The notes under the pieces are model-generated. The model had not been told where the DNA came from. It did no database searches and saw only the letters and a program-made list of their open reading frames with translations. A program made the position numbers and the translations under genes. DNA of 64,000 nt, from positions 669,237-733,236 of the forward strand of contig CACVBU010000501.1 in assembly GCA_902728285.1 (NCBI GenBank), read 5' to 3'. Of the stretch, positions 45,898 to 56,988 are shown piece after piece. The stretch comes from Clytia hemisphaerica. Lineage: Eukaryota > Cnidaria > Hydrozoa > Leptothecata > Clytiidae. How positions within the stretch are numbered: position 1 is the first letter of the stretch; every line of letters starts with the position of its first letter.

Positions 45898-47497
45898 TCA
45901 AAAATTTGTCTTCATTTTCATGAACTGGATTTTTGCAAAGCCGGCACTGCCAATTCCTACAGGGAAATGCTTCATGATGAAAGCTGTCATGAGACCATTT
46001 TTGTCAATTGAGTCTTCAGCATGTTGACTTTGGTCGAAGAGCTTTTTAAATTCAGGATTTTCCATTAACAAAGATTTCATATTGGAAGCATAACGCGATC
46101 CTTTTTCCAAGCCATCGAGCGAGAGAAGAACATTTTTTACCGGATCACTGGACTCCTTAAACAAGAGCGCTAAATCACCATTATTCATTGTTTTCTTCAA
46201 AAAATGTTCAACTTGGTCCCAACTTCTCGAACGTTCCATAGCTTCGCTTTCTAGTGTGAAAAATACGATGTGTCAATAAAGTTACTCATTTCAAGTATGA
46301 TTTGAAAAATAATGATTAATGTGTGAATAAAACAGCCATTTACAGGTAAAAATGCTGTAAGTTTGGTGTTAAGTTGCCAAATTTTACGATGGCGATATTC
46401 TTAGTATATTCTTAATTGTTTGGCCAATTTCATCAAGAATATTCTTATAGAGTTCATTATTATAATAAAGCGTTTATCTTGACTGCTATACTGTTTTATA
46501 CTTTGACAGTCTCGTAAAAAACAAACACTATTTTTACCTTTTTTTCGAATTCAAGTTGAATCTTTTTCTCTGAAATTTAGAATAAAAAAAGTCATTTCCT
46601 TACACAGAAAACCCCAAAAATACATTCTTGCAGTATATCTCATATTGGCTATCACGAGTCAGTATCTTTCTTGAAAAAAGAAACACTACGCTAGAGATTA
46701 GTATATTGAAAGAAGTCCATTCAAAACTAAACAGTTTAATTGAAACAGAAAAGTGAGTTTAAATGCGTTTAATTCGGCCATGATTCGGCAGATGAAGTTT
46801 TGTTCTCCTATTGCCCATCTAAACGTTTTGGAATACTTGAAAGTATGAGGAAGTAATAAAACAAGTGCCAAAAAGTAAATACCTGATTCAATGATGGAAT
46901 TGCAACAGAAGCAGATTTCGTCAGGACCGTAGAATCTACGATGAAACTGCTTAAAGCAGTTAATGCATTCCTTCGAATCGCGAAGTCTTTTGTGGCATTT
47001 GTCACACACACACAATGACGATTGTTTACTTGCCAACACATTTTGAAGTTCGTTGAAATGGAAGGGTGTGAATTCTTCGATGTTCAGCAAACCAAGTCTG
47101 TGCACACTGTTTGGCACCCATTTCTGCTTTTTAAATACGTTGATGTGCCTTTCGTCAACGTGATCGTTTTGAGCAAGGCATTCCTGTGCGCACTCGAAAC
47201 CAAATAAGTCCGTTAGGATAATTTTCGCCTTCTCGTTTTGTGATAGTGACGATATACGAGGCACTAAAGAAAGGAAAATTAAGTGAAATAAATGAGTATA
47301 ACGTAACCACTAAAAGAAGCCTATATTAAAAAGTATTAATGGGAAGTTTTATGCACGATCTGATCAAAGGAATTTTCACAATATTTCCTATTAGATGAGG
47401 GGTTAATTTAATAATAACTTACCGTCCAAGTCCGGAAGATGCGATGTTTTAACATTGTTGTTCGAAGAATCATCCCGCAATTCGTGGAAATTTTGAC
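45898..47497 (-). CDS. C-terminal exons of the integrase-linked gene: cysteine-rich domain
   Basis: Three phase-1 exons: 47423-47497 (donor GTAAGT), 46883-47263 (donor GTATTT) and 45898-46250, ending in TGA. The middle exon (127 codons) carries SLSQNEKAKIILTDLFGFEC and a cysteine/histidine cluster CVCDKCHKR, then CINCFKQFH, then CFCC. This is probably a zinc-binding fold of the treble-clef or PHD-like kind, though I cannot assign a family. The last exon encodes about 118 residues, acidic and helical (WDQVEHFLKKTMNNGDLALL, later ENPEFKKLFDQSQ). A 32-nt sequence at 46538-46569 has an acceptor and a donor but would break the frame. The upstream link is by phase agreement only; these exons could instead be a separate gene. 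Confidence 0.6.
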
Positions 47498-48430
47498 CTA
47501 ATCAAAATGGGGAAATATTATATTGATGCAATCGGCGCCATGTTTTGTCTGAAAGTAAGATAAGGCCCTTTTTTCGCTCTTTTTAGTATAGGCCCAATTG
47601 TAGCAAAAATTAAAAAACTTGTTGTCTGTCTAATTTCAGCCAAACCCGACCATTGTTGTCTCCAGGCTGTTCCAAAATTTTAGCCTCAATTTGGCACAAA
47701 AAGGTTTCCAGGCCCCAAAAAAGTTTTTGAAACATGAAACCGAACTACTCTTAGAGAGTAGGTATTCACCCAAGGAACCATTTTAGCCAAATCTGACCAT
47801 TTTAAGTCTCCAGCTGCCCTAAAGTTTTGATAGAAAATTGGTCATTGCAGTCGTACAATACAATATTTCTTTCTTTGTAGATTTTATTCTTAAAGCTCTC
47901 TAACAAATCAGATGTTTTGATCTCATATAGACAATCTATTCCATGCTTGACCTACCCGAAAATTGGAGGAGTTCAGACAAACCAGTTCACTTATAAAAAG
48001 AAAAAGTGAATTATGTAAAGTTTAGTAATATTTTTAAACCTAACGACCCACGAAAAACTTTTTTCACAAATTTTACAGATTTATCATAAACCATCATAAA
48101 CACAGAGACTTTCATATAAAATTGTAAAAAACTCCCTTCGCGTTTTTACAAAAAAAACGACACAAAAACGCGAAAATTAAGCGCAATGTATATGTGTGGT
48201 CCAACATACTTGGAATTCTTCAGAAGCTTCACAAACTTTTTCATCTTCTTTGCAAGAGGAATCTATAACATAAAAATGATATCTTACAGCTTGAATGTAA
48301 TATACATCTGACATGGCAGAGTCAATAGTGCTAAGATAAAAAAGCTCTAAAACATAAAATTCTCGACGATGTAAAAAAAATTGAGCTGTATAAATCATCA
48401 ATGCTACATAAATCAAACAATCAAACAAAC

Positions 48431-49063
48431 CTTTTATGTTATTATTATTTGTACTAAATTCGACACTCTTTATCGGTTTAGTTATACTGTTACAATCGCC
48501 GATAATATCAATCCTTTCGTTTTTCCCAGCTGAAACATAAAGATAATTGCAAAAAGTAAGAATCGTGTACTTTTATATGTTCCATTACCGATACACGAAT
48601 TTTTTTGGATAATTGAGATCATTTTTATTAAATATATCATCTGGATTTGGTTATTCACAAGTGAATAATGAAAATAAAAAATTTGAAAAAACCTTCAGAT
48701 ATGGGCACACTTGATGCTAGTAAAGTCGTCGTTTGATTTGATGACGGTTTAGGTTGAAAGACTTGATGCTGATTGGATGATTTTTCTGAATCGTATAACA
48801 AAACTCATATATTACTTTGACAGAATATCCTATCCTAGGGTTAGAACAGCCATCAACACTTTTGTGTGACGAGGATCCCTGTGTTAATTTTAATCAGTAG
48901 GTTTTGTTGTTCCATTGATTGTTTCACCTATTGTTCAAAAAGCCTATTCTAATGCCAATGCTAAAAAGTTTAAGGGATGAAAAATTATCACCTGATTTCA
49001 TTTTCGGTAAAAGCACCTTGAGTGACCTTGATTTTCCAAGGTTCTTTTGAATGGCTTCATCGT
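48431..49063 (-). CDS. Linker exons between the exon array and the C-terminal domain
   Basis: Three symmetric phase-1 exons with splice sites: 48992-49063 (72 nt, DDEAIQKNLGKSRSLKVLLP), 48693-48785 (93 nt, KSSNQHQVFQPKPSSNQTTT) and 48431-48529 (99 nt, GKNERIDIIGDCNSITKPIK). The second echoes the type-B array exons (KPPTTSSNQTIL). The donor of 48693 (GTTTTTTC) is weak. A further 53-nt candidate at 48210-48262 (KEDEKVCEASEEFQ) has good splice signals but is not a multiple of three. The residues are hydrophilic and low in complexity, as expected of a disordered linker. Confidence 0.55.
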
Positions 49064-49319
49064 CTAGAACAATATGAATTTATAAAAGCATCACAGAGCG
49101 ATAACTTTCACATATTTTTTAAAGTCCGGCTAGGTAGGGTTTCATATTCTGCTCGAAAAAAGCAAATCAAAACAGGAACAAAAGTAACTCTGCTAACCAT
49201 TACATTAATTTCAAGGAATTTACATGAAAAGAACAGTTTTTTAAATATGCAAGCTACCCTGGGATATGAGTCCTTTGTTAAAAATATGCTTATTCACTCT
49301 ATTTTGGAACGAGTTATAC

Positions 49320-51573
49320 CTTTGGACAGGATCGCTGAAGCTGATGGCACAGTTGATTTATGGTGGGGGACTGAATTGAGACCTGAAAAGAAAATATACA
49401 ATTACATTAAAAATAAAATACAGCTATAAAACATGAAAGCTACCCTAAAAAGGATTCCCTTTTAAAGCAGTGTTTATTAAAATTCACTTTACATTTAGAT
49501 AACAAACATGACGAAAGAAAGTATCTGAGTTATACCTTTGGACGAGACCTTTGAAGCAGATGACGTAATAAGGGGCTTGTAAGTGAATACTGGAACACCT
49601 AAAAATTTTTACGATGCTTCAATAAACAACACTAAATTTTCATGAAACATACAAACCTATAAACATGCAAGGCAAAACAGGGTAGCCCTGAGATATTGAG
49701 TCTTTTTTCAAAAAAAATAATTTTATCAAAATCCACTTTATTTTGCATAAAAAGCATGACTGGAGGAATCAAATGAAGTATCTGACGAAATATACCTTTG
49801 GGTAAGACCGTTCTAGTAGATGGCACAGTCGATTTATGGTGGGGAACTGAATTAAGACCTGAAAAAAAATAATTCAACTTCAATAAAAAACATTAATTTC
49901 AAGGAATTTCCATGAAAAATACAGTTTTTTAAATATGCAAGCTACCCTGGGATATTGAGTCCTTTTTCAAAAATATGTTTATTATAATTCACTCTGCTTT
50001 GCATTAAAAACATGACACAAGGCATTAAATGAATGAGTTATACCTTTGGGCAAGATCGTTTAAGATTTATGGTGGGGAAGTGAATCAATAAGACCTGAAA
50101 AAATAATATTTAACTTCAATAAACAACACAAAATTTCCATTGAAAGTACAGTTTTATAAACATGCAAGCTACCCTGCGAAATGTCCACTTGTTATAAACA
50201 AATGTTTATTAAAATCCACTTTATTTTGCATAAAAAACATGACTGGAGGAATCAAATGAAGTATCTGACGAAATATACCTTTGGGCAAGACCGTTCTAGT
50301 AGATGGCACATTCAAATTATGGTGGGGAACTGAATTAAGACCTGAAAAGAAAATATTCAACTTCAATAAAAAACATCAATTTCAAGGAATTTCCATGAAA
50401 AACACATTTTTTAGGTATATGCAAGCTACCCTGGGATATTGAGTCCTTTTTCAATCAAATGTTTTTATTATGATCAACTCTATTTTGCATAAAAAGCATG
50501 TCTGGAGGAATCAAATGAAGTATCTGACGAAATATACCTTTGGGCAAGACCGTTCTAGTAGATGACACATTCGATTTATGGTGGAGAACTGAATTAAGAC
50601 CTGAAAAAAAAAATTCAACTTCAATAAAAAACATTAATTTCAAGGAATTTCCATGAAAAGAACAGTTTTTTAACTATGCAAGCTACCCTGGGATATTGAG
50701 TCCTTTTTCAAAAATATGTTTATTATAATTCACTCTACTTTGCATTAAAAACATGACACAAGGCATTAAATGAATGAGTTATACCTTTGGGCAAGATCGT
50801 TGAAGTTGATGGCACAGTTGATTTATGGTGGGCAAGTGAATCAATAAGACCTGAAAAAAAATAATATTTAACTTCAATAAACAACACAAAATTTCCATTG
50901 AAAGTACAGTTTTATAAACATGCAAGCTACCCTGGGAAATGGCCTCCTGTTATAAACAAATGTTTTATATTAAAACCCACTTTATTTTGCATAAAAAACA
51001 TGACAGGAGGAATCAAATGAAGTATCTGACAAATTATACCTTTGGGCAAGACCGTTCTAGTAGACGGCACATTCGAATTATGGTGGGGGACTGAATTAAG
51101 ACCTGAAAATAAAATTCAACTTCAATAAACAACACAAAATTTCCATTAAAAGTACAGTTTTATAAACATGTGCAATCTACCCTGGGAAAAGGCCTTCTGT
51201 TATAAACAAATGTTTATCAAAATCGATTCGTGAGGCAAAACAAATGATAGTATCTGAGTTATACCTAGTGGCAAGATCGTTTGATTTGATGACGTAGTAG
51301 GGGGCTTGTAAGTGACTACTGGAACACCTAAAATTTTTCATAATGTTTCAATAAACAACACTAAATTTTCATGAAACATATATTTTTAAATATACAAGCT
51401 ACCCTGGGATATTGAGTCCTTTTTCAAGCAAATGTTTTTATTATGATCAACTCTATTTTGCATAAAAAGCATGACTGGAGGAATCAAATGAAGTATCTGA
51501 CGAAATATACCTTTGGGTAAGACCGTTCTAGTAGATGACACATTCGATTAATGGTGGAGAACTGAATTAAGAC
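49320..51573 (-). repeat. Tandem array of ten duplicated symmetric mini-exons
   Basis: Ten candidate exons lie about every 215-260 bp, each with a pyrimidine tract plus CAG (or TTTTAG) before it and GTATA after it. In transcript order: 51511-51573, 51265-51327, 51040-51102, 50785-50850, 50538-50600, 50279-50341, 50044-50094, 49796-49858, 49536-49598, 49320-49382. Eight are 63 nt, one is 66 and one is 51; all are phase 1 to 1, so any subset keeps the frame. The type A peptide is LNSVPHHKSTVPSTRTVLPK plus a shared glycine. Type B (51265, 49536) reads VPVVTYKPPTTSSNQTILPL. The A' variant (50785, 50044) starts LIDSL. Exons 51511 and 50044 contain in-frame stops. Introns share repeated blocks such as GGTAGCTTGCAT. 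They probably code a Ser/Thr/Pro linker of variable length. Confidence 0.8.
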
Positions 51574-52330
51574 CTGAAAAAAAAATTCAACTTAAATAAA
51601 AAACATTAATTTCAAGGAATTTCCATGAAAAGAACAGTTTTTTAACTATGCAAGCTACCCTGGGATAGTCAGCCTTTTTACTGCATTTAAACTACACATG
51701 GGCTAAAAATCTGTATTGAACCTTGGTATTTTGAGAATAGTAAATAGTAATAGTTATAAGTTGCTAAGGTCTGTCAATCAAATATTAGATCACTGCTTCT
51801 TATAGTGCATTTTGTGTGTTTTTTTATCTTTTTTTTTCTTGATCTCCAAAAGAAATTGGTTCTTCTTACAAGAAATTTTGGTATATTATGATGTATATGC
51901 TATGTGTATAAAATGAAAATTATAGGCCAAACTGATACGAGAAGGACAATAAATTAAATTTAAGGCAGTGTGATAAAGCACGAGCTAATATAGGTAAGGT
52001 AGAACTTTGCATAATCTGGAGACAGAGCTAGAAATCTAAGATTATGGTTATACCTAAGATAGTGGTTATGCCCGAGTTAACAAAGTCTTTGTAATAGATT
52101 AAAGTAGTCAATAAAAAGAAAAAATAATTATTGTGAAAGCATTAGACTATAATACGTGAGGCTTTACGACCTAAACAAGGCTAAGATGTCGAAGATAGAC
52201 TAGGGCTAAATAATCATATTTTGTCTGTATATCAAAAAAGTGATTTTTCATGAAATGGAAGTATTTAAGCCATCTTACTATTCAAAGCAACAGATGTTGT
52301 TGGTAGGTTATCACCAGAGGGTCTTGAATC
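51574..52330. other. Intron sequence between the array and the lysine-rich exons
   Basis: No exon seen. 51640-51670 still carries the CAAGCTACCCTGGGATA block that recurs in the array introns, marking the array's upstream edge. Confidence 0.45.
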
Positions 52331-52420
52331 TGGTTGCATCTGTTGTTGTTGTGGTTGCACCTGTGGTTGCACCTGTTGTTGTTATTGTGGTTGCACCTGT
52401 TGTTGTTGTTGTTGTTGCAT
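52331..52420. repeat. Imperfect (GTT)n / TGGTTGCACCTGTT microsatellite
   Basis: Repeats of TTGTTGTTG interspersed with TGGTTGCACCTG. It is open in several frames on both strands, but no acceptor/donor pair keeps the phase of the neighbouring exons, so it is treated as intronic. Confidence 0.7.
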
Positions 52421-52461
52421 TCTTGGCGCTATTGTAGCATTCTTTTTAACCAAGCTTACAC

Positions 52462-53521
52462 GAAACGAAGATATAGGCATAACAGGTCCCTTTGCTGAAA
52501 TTATAAATAAAAACCAAAATAAAAGCAGGATTGAAACAAGACTCTGAAGACAATTTGTAAAAGTGTTGTGTAGTAAATTAGTCAATTGTAAGGCAATTGT
52601 AATGAAATTTAATTTGAAATGAACTTACATTTTGTTGTTGTCGGTTTGGATTTTTGGATCACTTCTTTCGTTTTTTTTACGTTTTTCTTCATTTGTTTTG
52701 ATTTCTTTGCTTTTGTCTGATTCGATGGCATATCTGAGACAAAATTATATTCATAGATTATTCAATACCCTTGTATCAATTTAAGTATCGCACAATTTAT
52801 GACATTTACTATAGTCGTATTTAAGTTTTGAAGACTGAAAAAATAGTTTTTAGATATAGGTGCTAAACAAAATCATGAAAGGATAGTGAACCCATAAATA
52901 AAAACATAAAGTGATTCTCTTGATTACCTCGTTTGCGTTTTTTTGTGCTTGATTCAGCCTAAAAAAGAGGGGAAAAAAGGTAAATTACCTTGTCAATGCA
53001 CTGATAGCAAGTAAAAAAACTAGGCAAACGAGAACAAGAATTCTCTTAATTTTACATCAGTCCAATAAGACCATCCAAAAAGTCTTTTTTTCGCGCTTGG
53101 GTGAAAATCTTTTTGCGAGTCAAGCAGCGTTTAAAACACTTCTTTTGGACTGTAAAAGTCTGACAACCATGCTTAATTACAAAAATCATACGTTTTTGCA
53201 TGTTTCGAAAGGTAATTGATTTGAAAAATAGAATACTAATGAGACTGATTCAACTTGAGAAACTTCATACAACAATTGAGCTTGAGAACTTCCAAAACCA
53301 GTTTTAATTACAAGCAGTTGGAAAATATTATCACTCAAATTTTCACAAAAAAAAATTTTTACTCACCTGCAGGACTGGAAACAAACAATTATTCACGGAT
53401 GGTCTATTAAACAAACATTATCAACACTTTTAGTCAAGTTATACCTGTGTGGTAGATGCAACTTCATCTTCAAATGCATCTTCAACTTCGGTTTCATCTG
53501 TCGTTGCCATTTTCTTTTTAG
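52462..53521 (-). CDS. Lysine-rich and acidic linker exons of the integrase-linked gene
   Basis: Four exons with matching phases. 53445-53521 (77 nt, phase 1 to 0) codes KKKMATTDETEVEDAFEDEV. 52928-52958 (31 nt, phase 0 to 1) codes AESSTKKRKRG, a likely nuclear localisation signal. 52629-52733 (105 nt, phase 1 to 1) codes a very basic stretch, MPSNQTKAKKSKQMKKNVKK. 52462-52494 (33 nt, phase 1 to 1) codes KGPVMPISSF. For the last, two overlapping donors exist (GTGTAA and GTAAGC), and only the first keeps the phase. An 8-nt candidate microexon at 53367-53374, between TTTCCAG and GTGAGT, would shift the frame. The segment is short, charged and disordered, suggesting a nuclear protein linker. Confidence 0.55.
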
Positions 53522-53712
53522 CTAGAACATGAAAATTTGTTAATTATTGAAAATACAATTAAAATAAAAACCCTAATAGTGAAAAAATCGAAATCACAAG
53601 CATATAAAAATTTGAATAAGAAATATTCATTTTTAGAGTGGAAAAAGATAAAAGGGAAAAAGTAAGTTTGAGAGCTCTAGATTGGTTGCTCGTGTCAAAT
53701 TTAATGTTGTAC

Positions 53713-54042
53713 CTTTCTTTTTTGTTACTTGTAAGCCAACTCTTTTGGCAAAATCTTTTGCTTTGGCAAACATTCGTGGGAGCAATTATCTGAACTTGAA
53801 AAACAGTGTACACAATGTCAGCCATTAAGGTTGGGTGCTGCTCTTTGACAAATTCAATAATTTGTGACGGTAAAACGTTTCTTCTCGAGTTTTCCCACGC
53901 CCATGCATCATACAGAAAAAAACCGAAACCATCATGCTTTAATTGTTGCAACATGGAATCTGATTCTTCATTAAGTGATTGAGAAAATTCTTGATCAGAA
54001 GCCAAGTTTGATTTAAGTTCTTTATCCAAGGCAGAAAAATAT
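53713..54042 (-). CDS. Exon following the integrase exon, with a one-base frame slip
   Basis: Acceptor CTTCTAG and entry phase 2 match the integrase exon's donor exactly (AG|A). The frame codes YFSALDKELKSNLASDQEFS and later FFLYDAWAWENSRRNVLPSQ, then IIEFVKEQHPTLMADIVYTV. In the last ~75 bases the protein-like frame is offset by one (KAKDFAKRVGLQVTKKK), and it is that offset frame which leaves in phase 1 and fits the next exon. The slip lies at about 53765-53790, where GTTTGCC could be a homopolymer miscall. It may be a sequencing error or a real mutation. No domain recognised. Confidence 0.55.
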
Positions 54043-54367
54043 CTAGAAGTAAAGCGAAGCTTAATATATGAACAGAAAGACTTTGATGCAAAACAGGGGT
54101 TTACGTCATTGTCTCTTTATATTGATAAGGGCAGTGTCAGATATCCAAAAAAAATAAGCGAGTGAATAGCTGCCACTTATGAATTGTTTAAGTCATTTGT
54201 ATTTTAAAATAAATATTTTACTTAATGTTTTTTGTCATGTTTGTCCTTGTTCTCTGTCGGGTGGTTTGTGTTTCGTGTTGTCGAATTCAGTTGTTGTAAT
54301 TTTGTTGTATGTTAGACAGTTGCTGTTGGTATAGTAGTTTTCAGTTATAAATTATCTCATACAAAAG

Positions 54368-55226
54368 TACGATTGCCCCTAAGGCTCACCACGCACTTCC
54401 AGTTTTTATAAAATTTGTGAACTAGAACTGTCTAGGGTCATGGCCCAGAAGGCTCACGAGACACTGCGCACTTCCAAGTTTTTTGTGACAGCACTGCGCA
54501 CTTCTAAAAATATTTTAGAGAGTCCCCCTCGAAAGATAGCCGTTCTGGTCAGCAAAAAAAGATACCGAGTTGTAATAAATGAGTTGATTAACATTTTTTT
54601 TGACGTGTGAATGTTCACCAGAAGCAATTTGAAGGAATAAAAAATCTATGGTAATGTTGGTTTTGTAGCAAATAAATCTGAAGAAATATCAGGAAGTAAA
54701 GGGTACAGGACCTCTTAGATTTTGATGCTTTATCTTTCTTTGCCTAACTATTGGTTTTATTGAGTTGGTATTGGTACTACTTCGAGGGAGGGGGTGGGTG
54801 GGAAAGGTGGTGGTTTTAAGACAGAAGTGTGTAATAATTTATCTATTCTTCCTTTGCTTTCTGATATGATGATCGAGCATCATTTGTTTGCTACTAGTAG
54901 GCTAGGGGGTTGGTGTTGTGGTTTTTCATACCACACAACCCACAGTCATGCATGTATGTACGTACATTCAGTGCATTGTGTGGTGTTGTGATGATCGGCG
55001 TTGTCGTTCAAAGTTATTTTGGAAACTGTAACTCTTGATATGAAGACGAAAAAAAAATTCATTGCGCGGGCCGCTCGCTTGGAAATTTCCCGCCGTGACA
55101 AAAACACCGAAGTGCGCAGTGTCATTTGAGCCTTCTGGGCTAGACAGTTGCAGTTCACAAATTTTATAAGAACCGGAAGTGCGTGAAAACTAGAAATGCG
55201 TGTTTAGAGGCTTCTGGGCCATCGTA
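54368..55226. repeat. Inverted-repeat element in the intron after the integrase exon
   Basis: The left arm (TACGATTGCCCCTAAGGCTC, ACCACGCACTTCCAG, TTTATAAAATTTGTGAACTA, GAACTGTCTAG, CCCAGAAGGCTCA) is the diverged complement of the right arm, which ends CTTCTGGGCCATCGTA. Arms are about 120 bp, total about 860 bp. It contains no coding sequence of note; the frames at 54794-55158 lie in the spacer and right arm. Confidence 0.75.
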
Positions 55227-55432
55227 AAAAAAAATAGGAGACTGTTCTTAAGACCCGACTAGGGAGAGTTTGAAGGATAGTGTGAATTTAGAGTACCAGA
55301 TAGATGACAATTTTTAGTTCTATGAAAAAGCTGGAAAAAGAGGTGTTCCCTATATGGTCCAAATTCAGGGAAGAAAATTCAATTAAAAGAAAAATAAGAT
55401 AGTTTAAAAGAACATTGTCAAAATAAGTTTAC

Positions 55433-56988
55433 CTTGGCATATATGAACAAACATCGATTCGTTTCTTACAATGAAAGGAAGAAGGATCGTCATAAACAGC
55501 TGCTCTCATTTTCGATGAAACATCTGTCACGTGGTTGAACAACTTTGGAAACGTCATGTCATTATTTGTTTCTTCGTTGTCACTGGTGTCATCTCCTTCT
55601 GTCAACGGAACTAACTCTCCTTTAAAAACAGATTTCACTGCTGTTTGCGCACCATCTTTTACCTCGATCATGTAATTTTCTCCAACACATTCCTTGACAA
55701 TACCAATCAGATTCAGCTGATTGAAAGTAAATGTTTTAAAGATTTTGTACTTTAAGTCAGGATTCTTAAACAAAACCTTCTGTCCAACTTTGAAAAATGT
55801 TTTTTTGACAGATTCAAGCGATTTTTTCATGTTTCTGTGAATAGTATATTCAGTTTTCTCTAGTGCGCTGTAACGACTCCATTGTGCATTTTTAGCAATA
55901 GAATACAGAGAAGCAGAGAAATTTACCCTTCCAAACTCATCACAATTACTATCACTATCACTATCAAAATCACCAATTTCTGAATCTTCAGTGCATTCTT
56001 CTTGATTGATGTTTGGCTTTAAAAAGTCGTTGCACAACGAAGCACTAGCACATGATTGTAGAAGGTCTGATAGAGAGGGCATCTTTTCTTGGGGGTCGGA
56101 AGGTGGGATTTCGTTTTCATCAAGGTCATCGTCGTCGTCTTCGTCTTCGTCTTCTTCCTCATTCTCTCCATTGTCTTGTCCCGTATCGCTCTGTTTTTTC
56201 TCGTCTCCTGATTGGAAGCACCACGTGACATCATCTGGAACGATGTGGTGTTTTATCTGGGATGGCTCACGATTGTGGTAGACACGAAAAGGCACATCTC
56301 CAATGGTATGATGGTAAGTATTATTATACCTCGATGCAATCCCAGGTAATAACAATGGCCACAATTTCCCTTGTTGTTCCTCATCAAAATTGCAAAGTAT
56401 TCCTCTAAGATGGCGTTTAATCGTTTTATTTAAGTTTTCAACCTGGCCTTGACTCTGAGGGTGCCTTGGTCTTCCACGTTTAATTTGCACCTTGTTGTTT
56501 TTGAAAAAATCTTTCACGATTCTCCCAACGAATTCCTTCCCATTATCACTTTGCAGAATCTCTGGAAATCCTTCCTTCTCACAGAGAAACTTCATTGAAA
56601 GATACACCCCATCAATCTTTTTGTTCCTCAGGGGGAATAGCCAGCCATACTTTGAAAAGCAATCTTTAACCGTCAAGATGTATGAAAAGCGCCAAGGATT
56701 CAAAACCATATGAGGTTTTCGTTTCGAAGCCATCTGAATTAAATCAATTTGTATTCTCTGGTGAGGATAAAATGTTCGTATAGGAATGGGCGGTGGTTTA
56801 GTATGCAACAAATTAACAGTTTTCTTACAGTTTTCACAATTGTCGAGGAAGTGTTTCACATATTTTCGAAGTCCATTAAAATAATGATCCGAATTAAACT
56901 TTTTTTCTAAGGTACTTTGGCCTGTTGGTTGACAGCCTACAATATCACCAATTTTGACAGTATGTTTATCCTTCAATACACTGGGAAC
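55433..56988 (-). CDS. DDE integrase exon (Ginger/KRBA2-like)
   Basis: A 518-codon exon with acceptor CGTTTTAG and donor AG|GTAAAC. Residues ~35-54 hold H35, H46 and CENC (C51, C54), a diverged HHCC zinc domain. The catalytic core follows: D82 (QRIQIDLIQM), D148 (LQSDNGKEF) and E184 (HPQSQGQVENLN), an intact D,D-35-E triad with the rve-integrase signature. After it come RYNNTYHHTIGDVPFRVYHN, a run of Glu/Asp (~270-295), and near residue 400 a beta-rich module (FKVGQKVLFKNPDLKYK...LIGIVKECV), like the SH3/chromo-type tail of these proteins. This pattern is known from Ginger DNA transposons and host genes derived from integrases (KRBA2, GIN1), and also from Ty3-type elements. No reverse transcriptase, protease or RNase H is nearby, which argues against a retroelement. 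The exon joins upstream and downstream exons in phase. Confidence 0.88.

Noticed and set aside
49022..49429. 135-codon plus-strand frame over the first array exon
   Set aside because: Antisense to two splice-bounded exons (48992-49063 and 49320-49382) and to intron repeats; plus-strand splice signals are lacking.
52331..52437. Polyglutamine or poly-threonine exon on the minus strand
   Set aside because: Trinucleotide repeat open in several frames; no acceptor and donor pair fits the phase of neighbouring exons.
53713..54042. Programmed frameshift at the exon end
   Set aside because: No slippery heptamer or downstream structure stands out; a homopolymer miscall or simple mutation explains it better.
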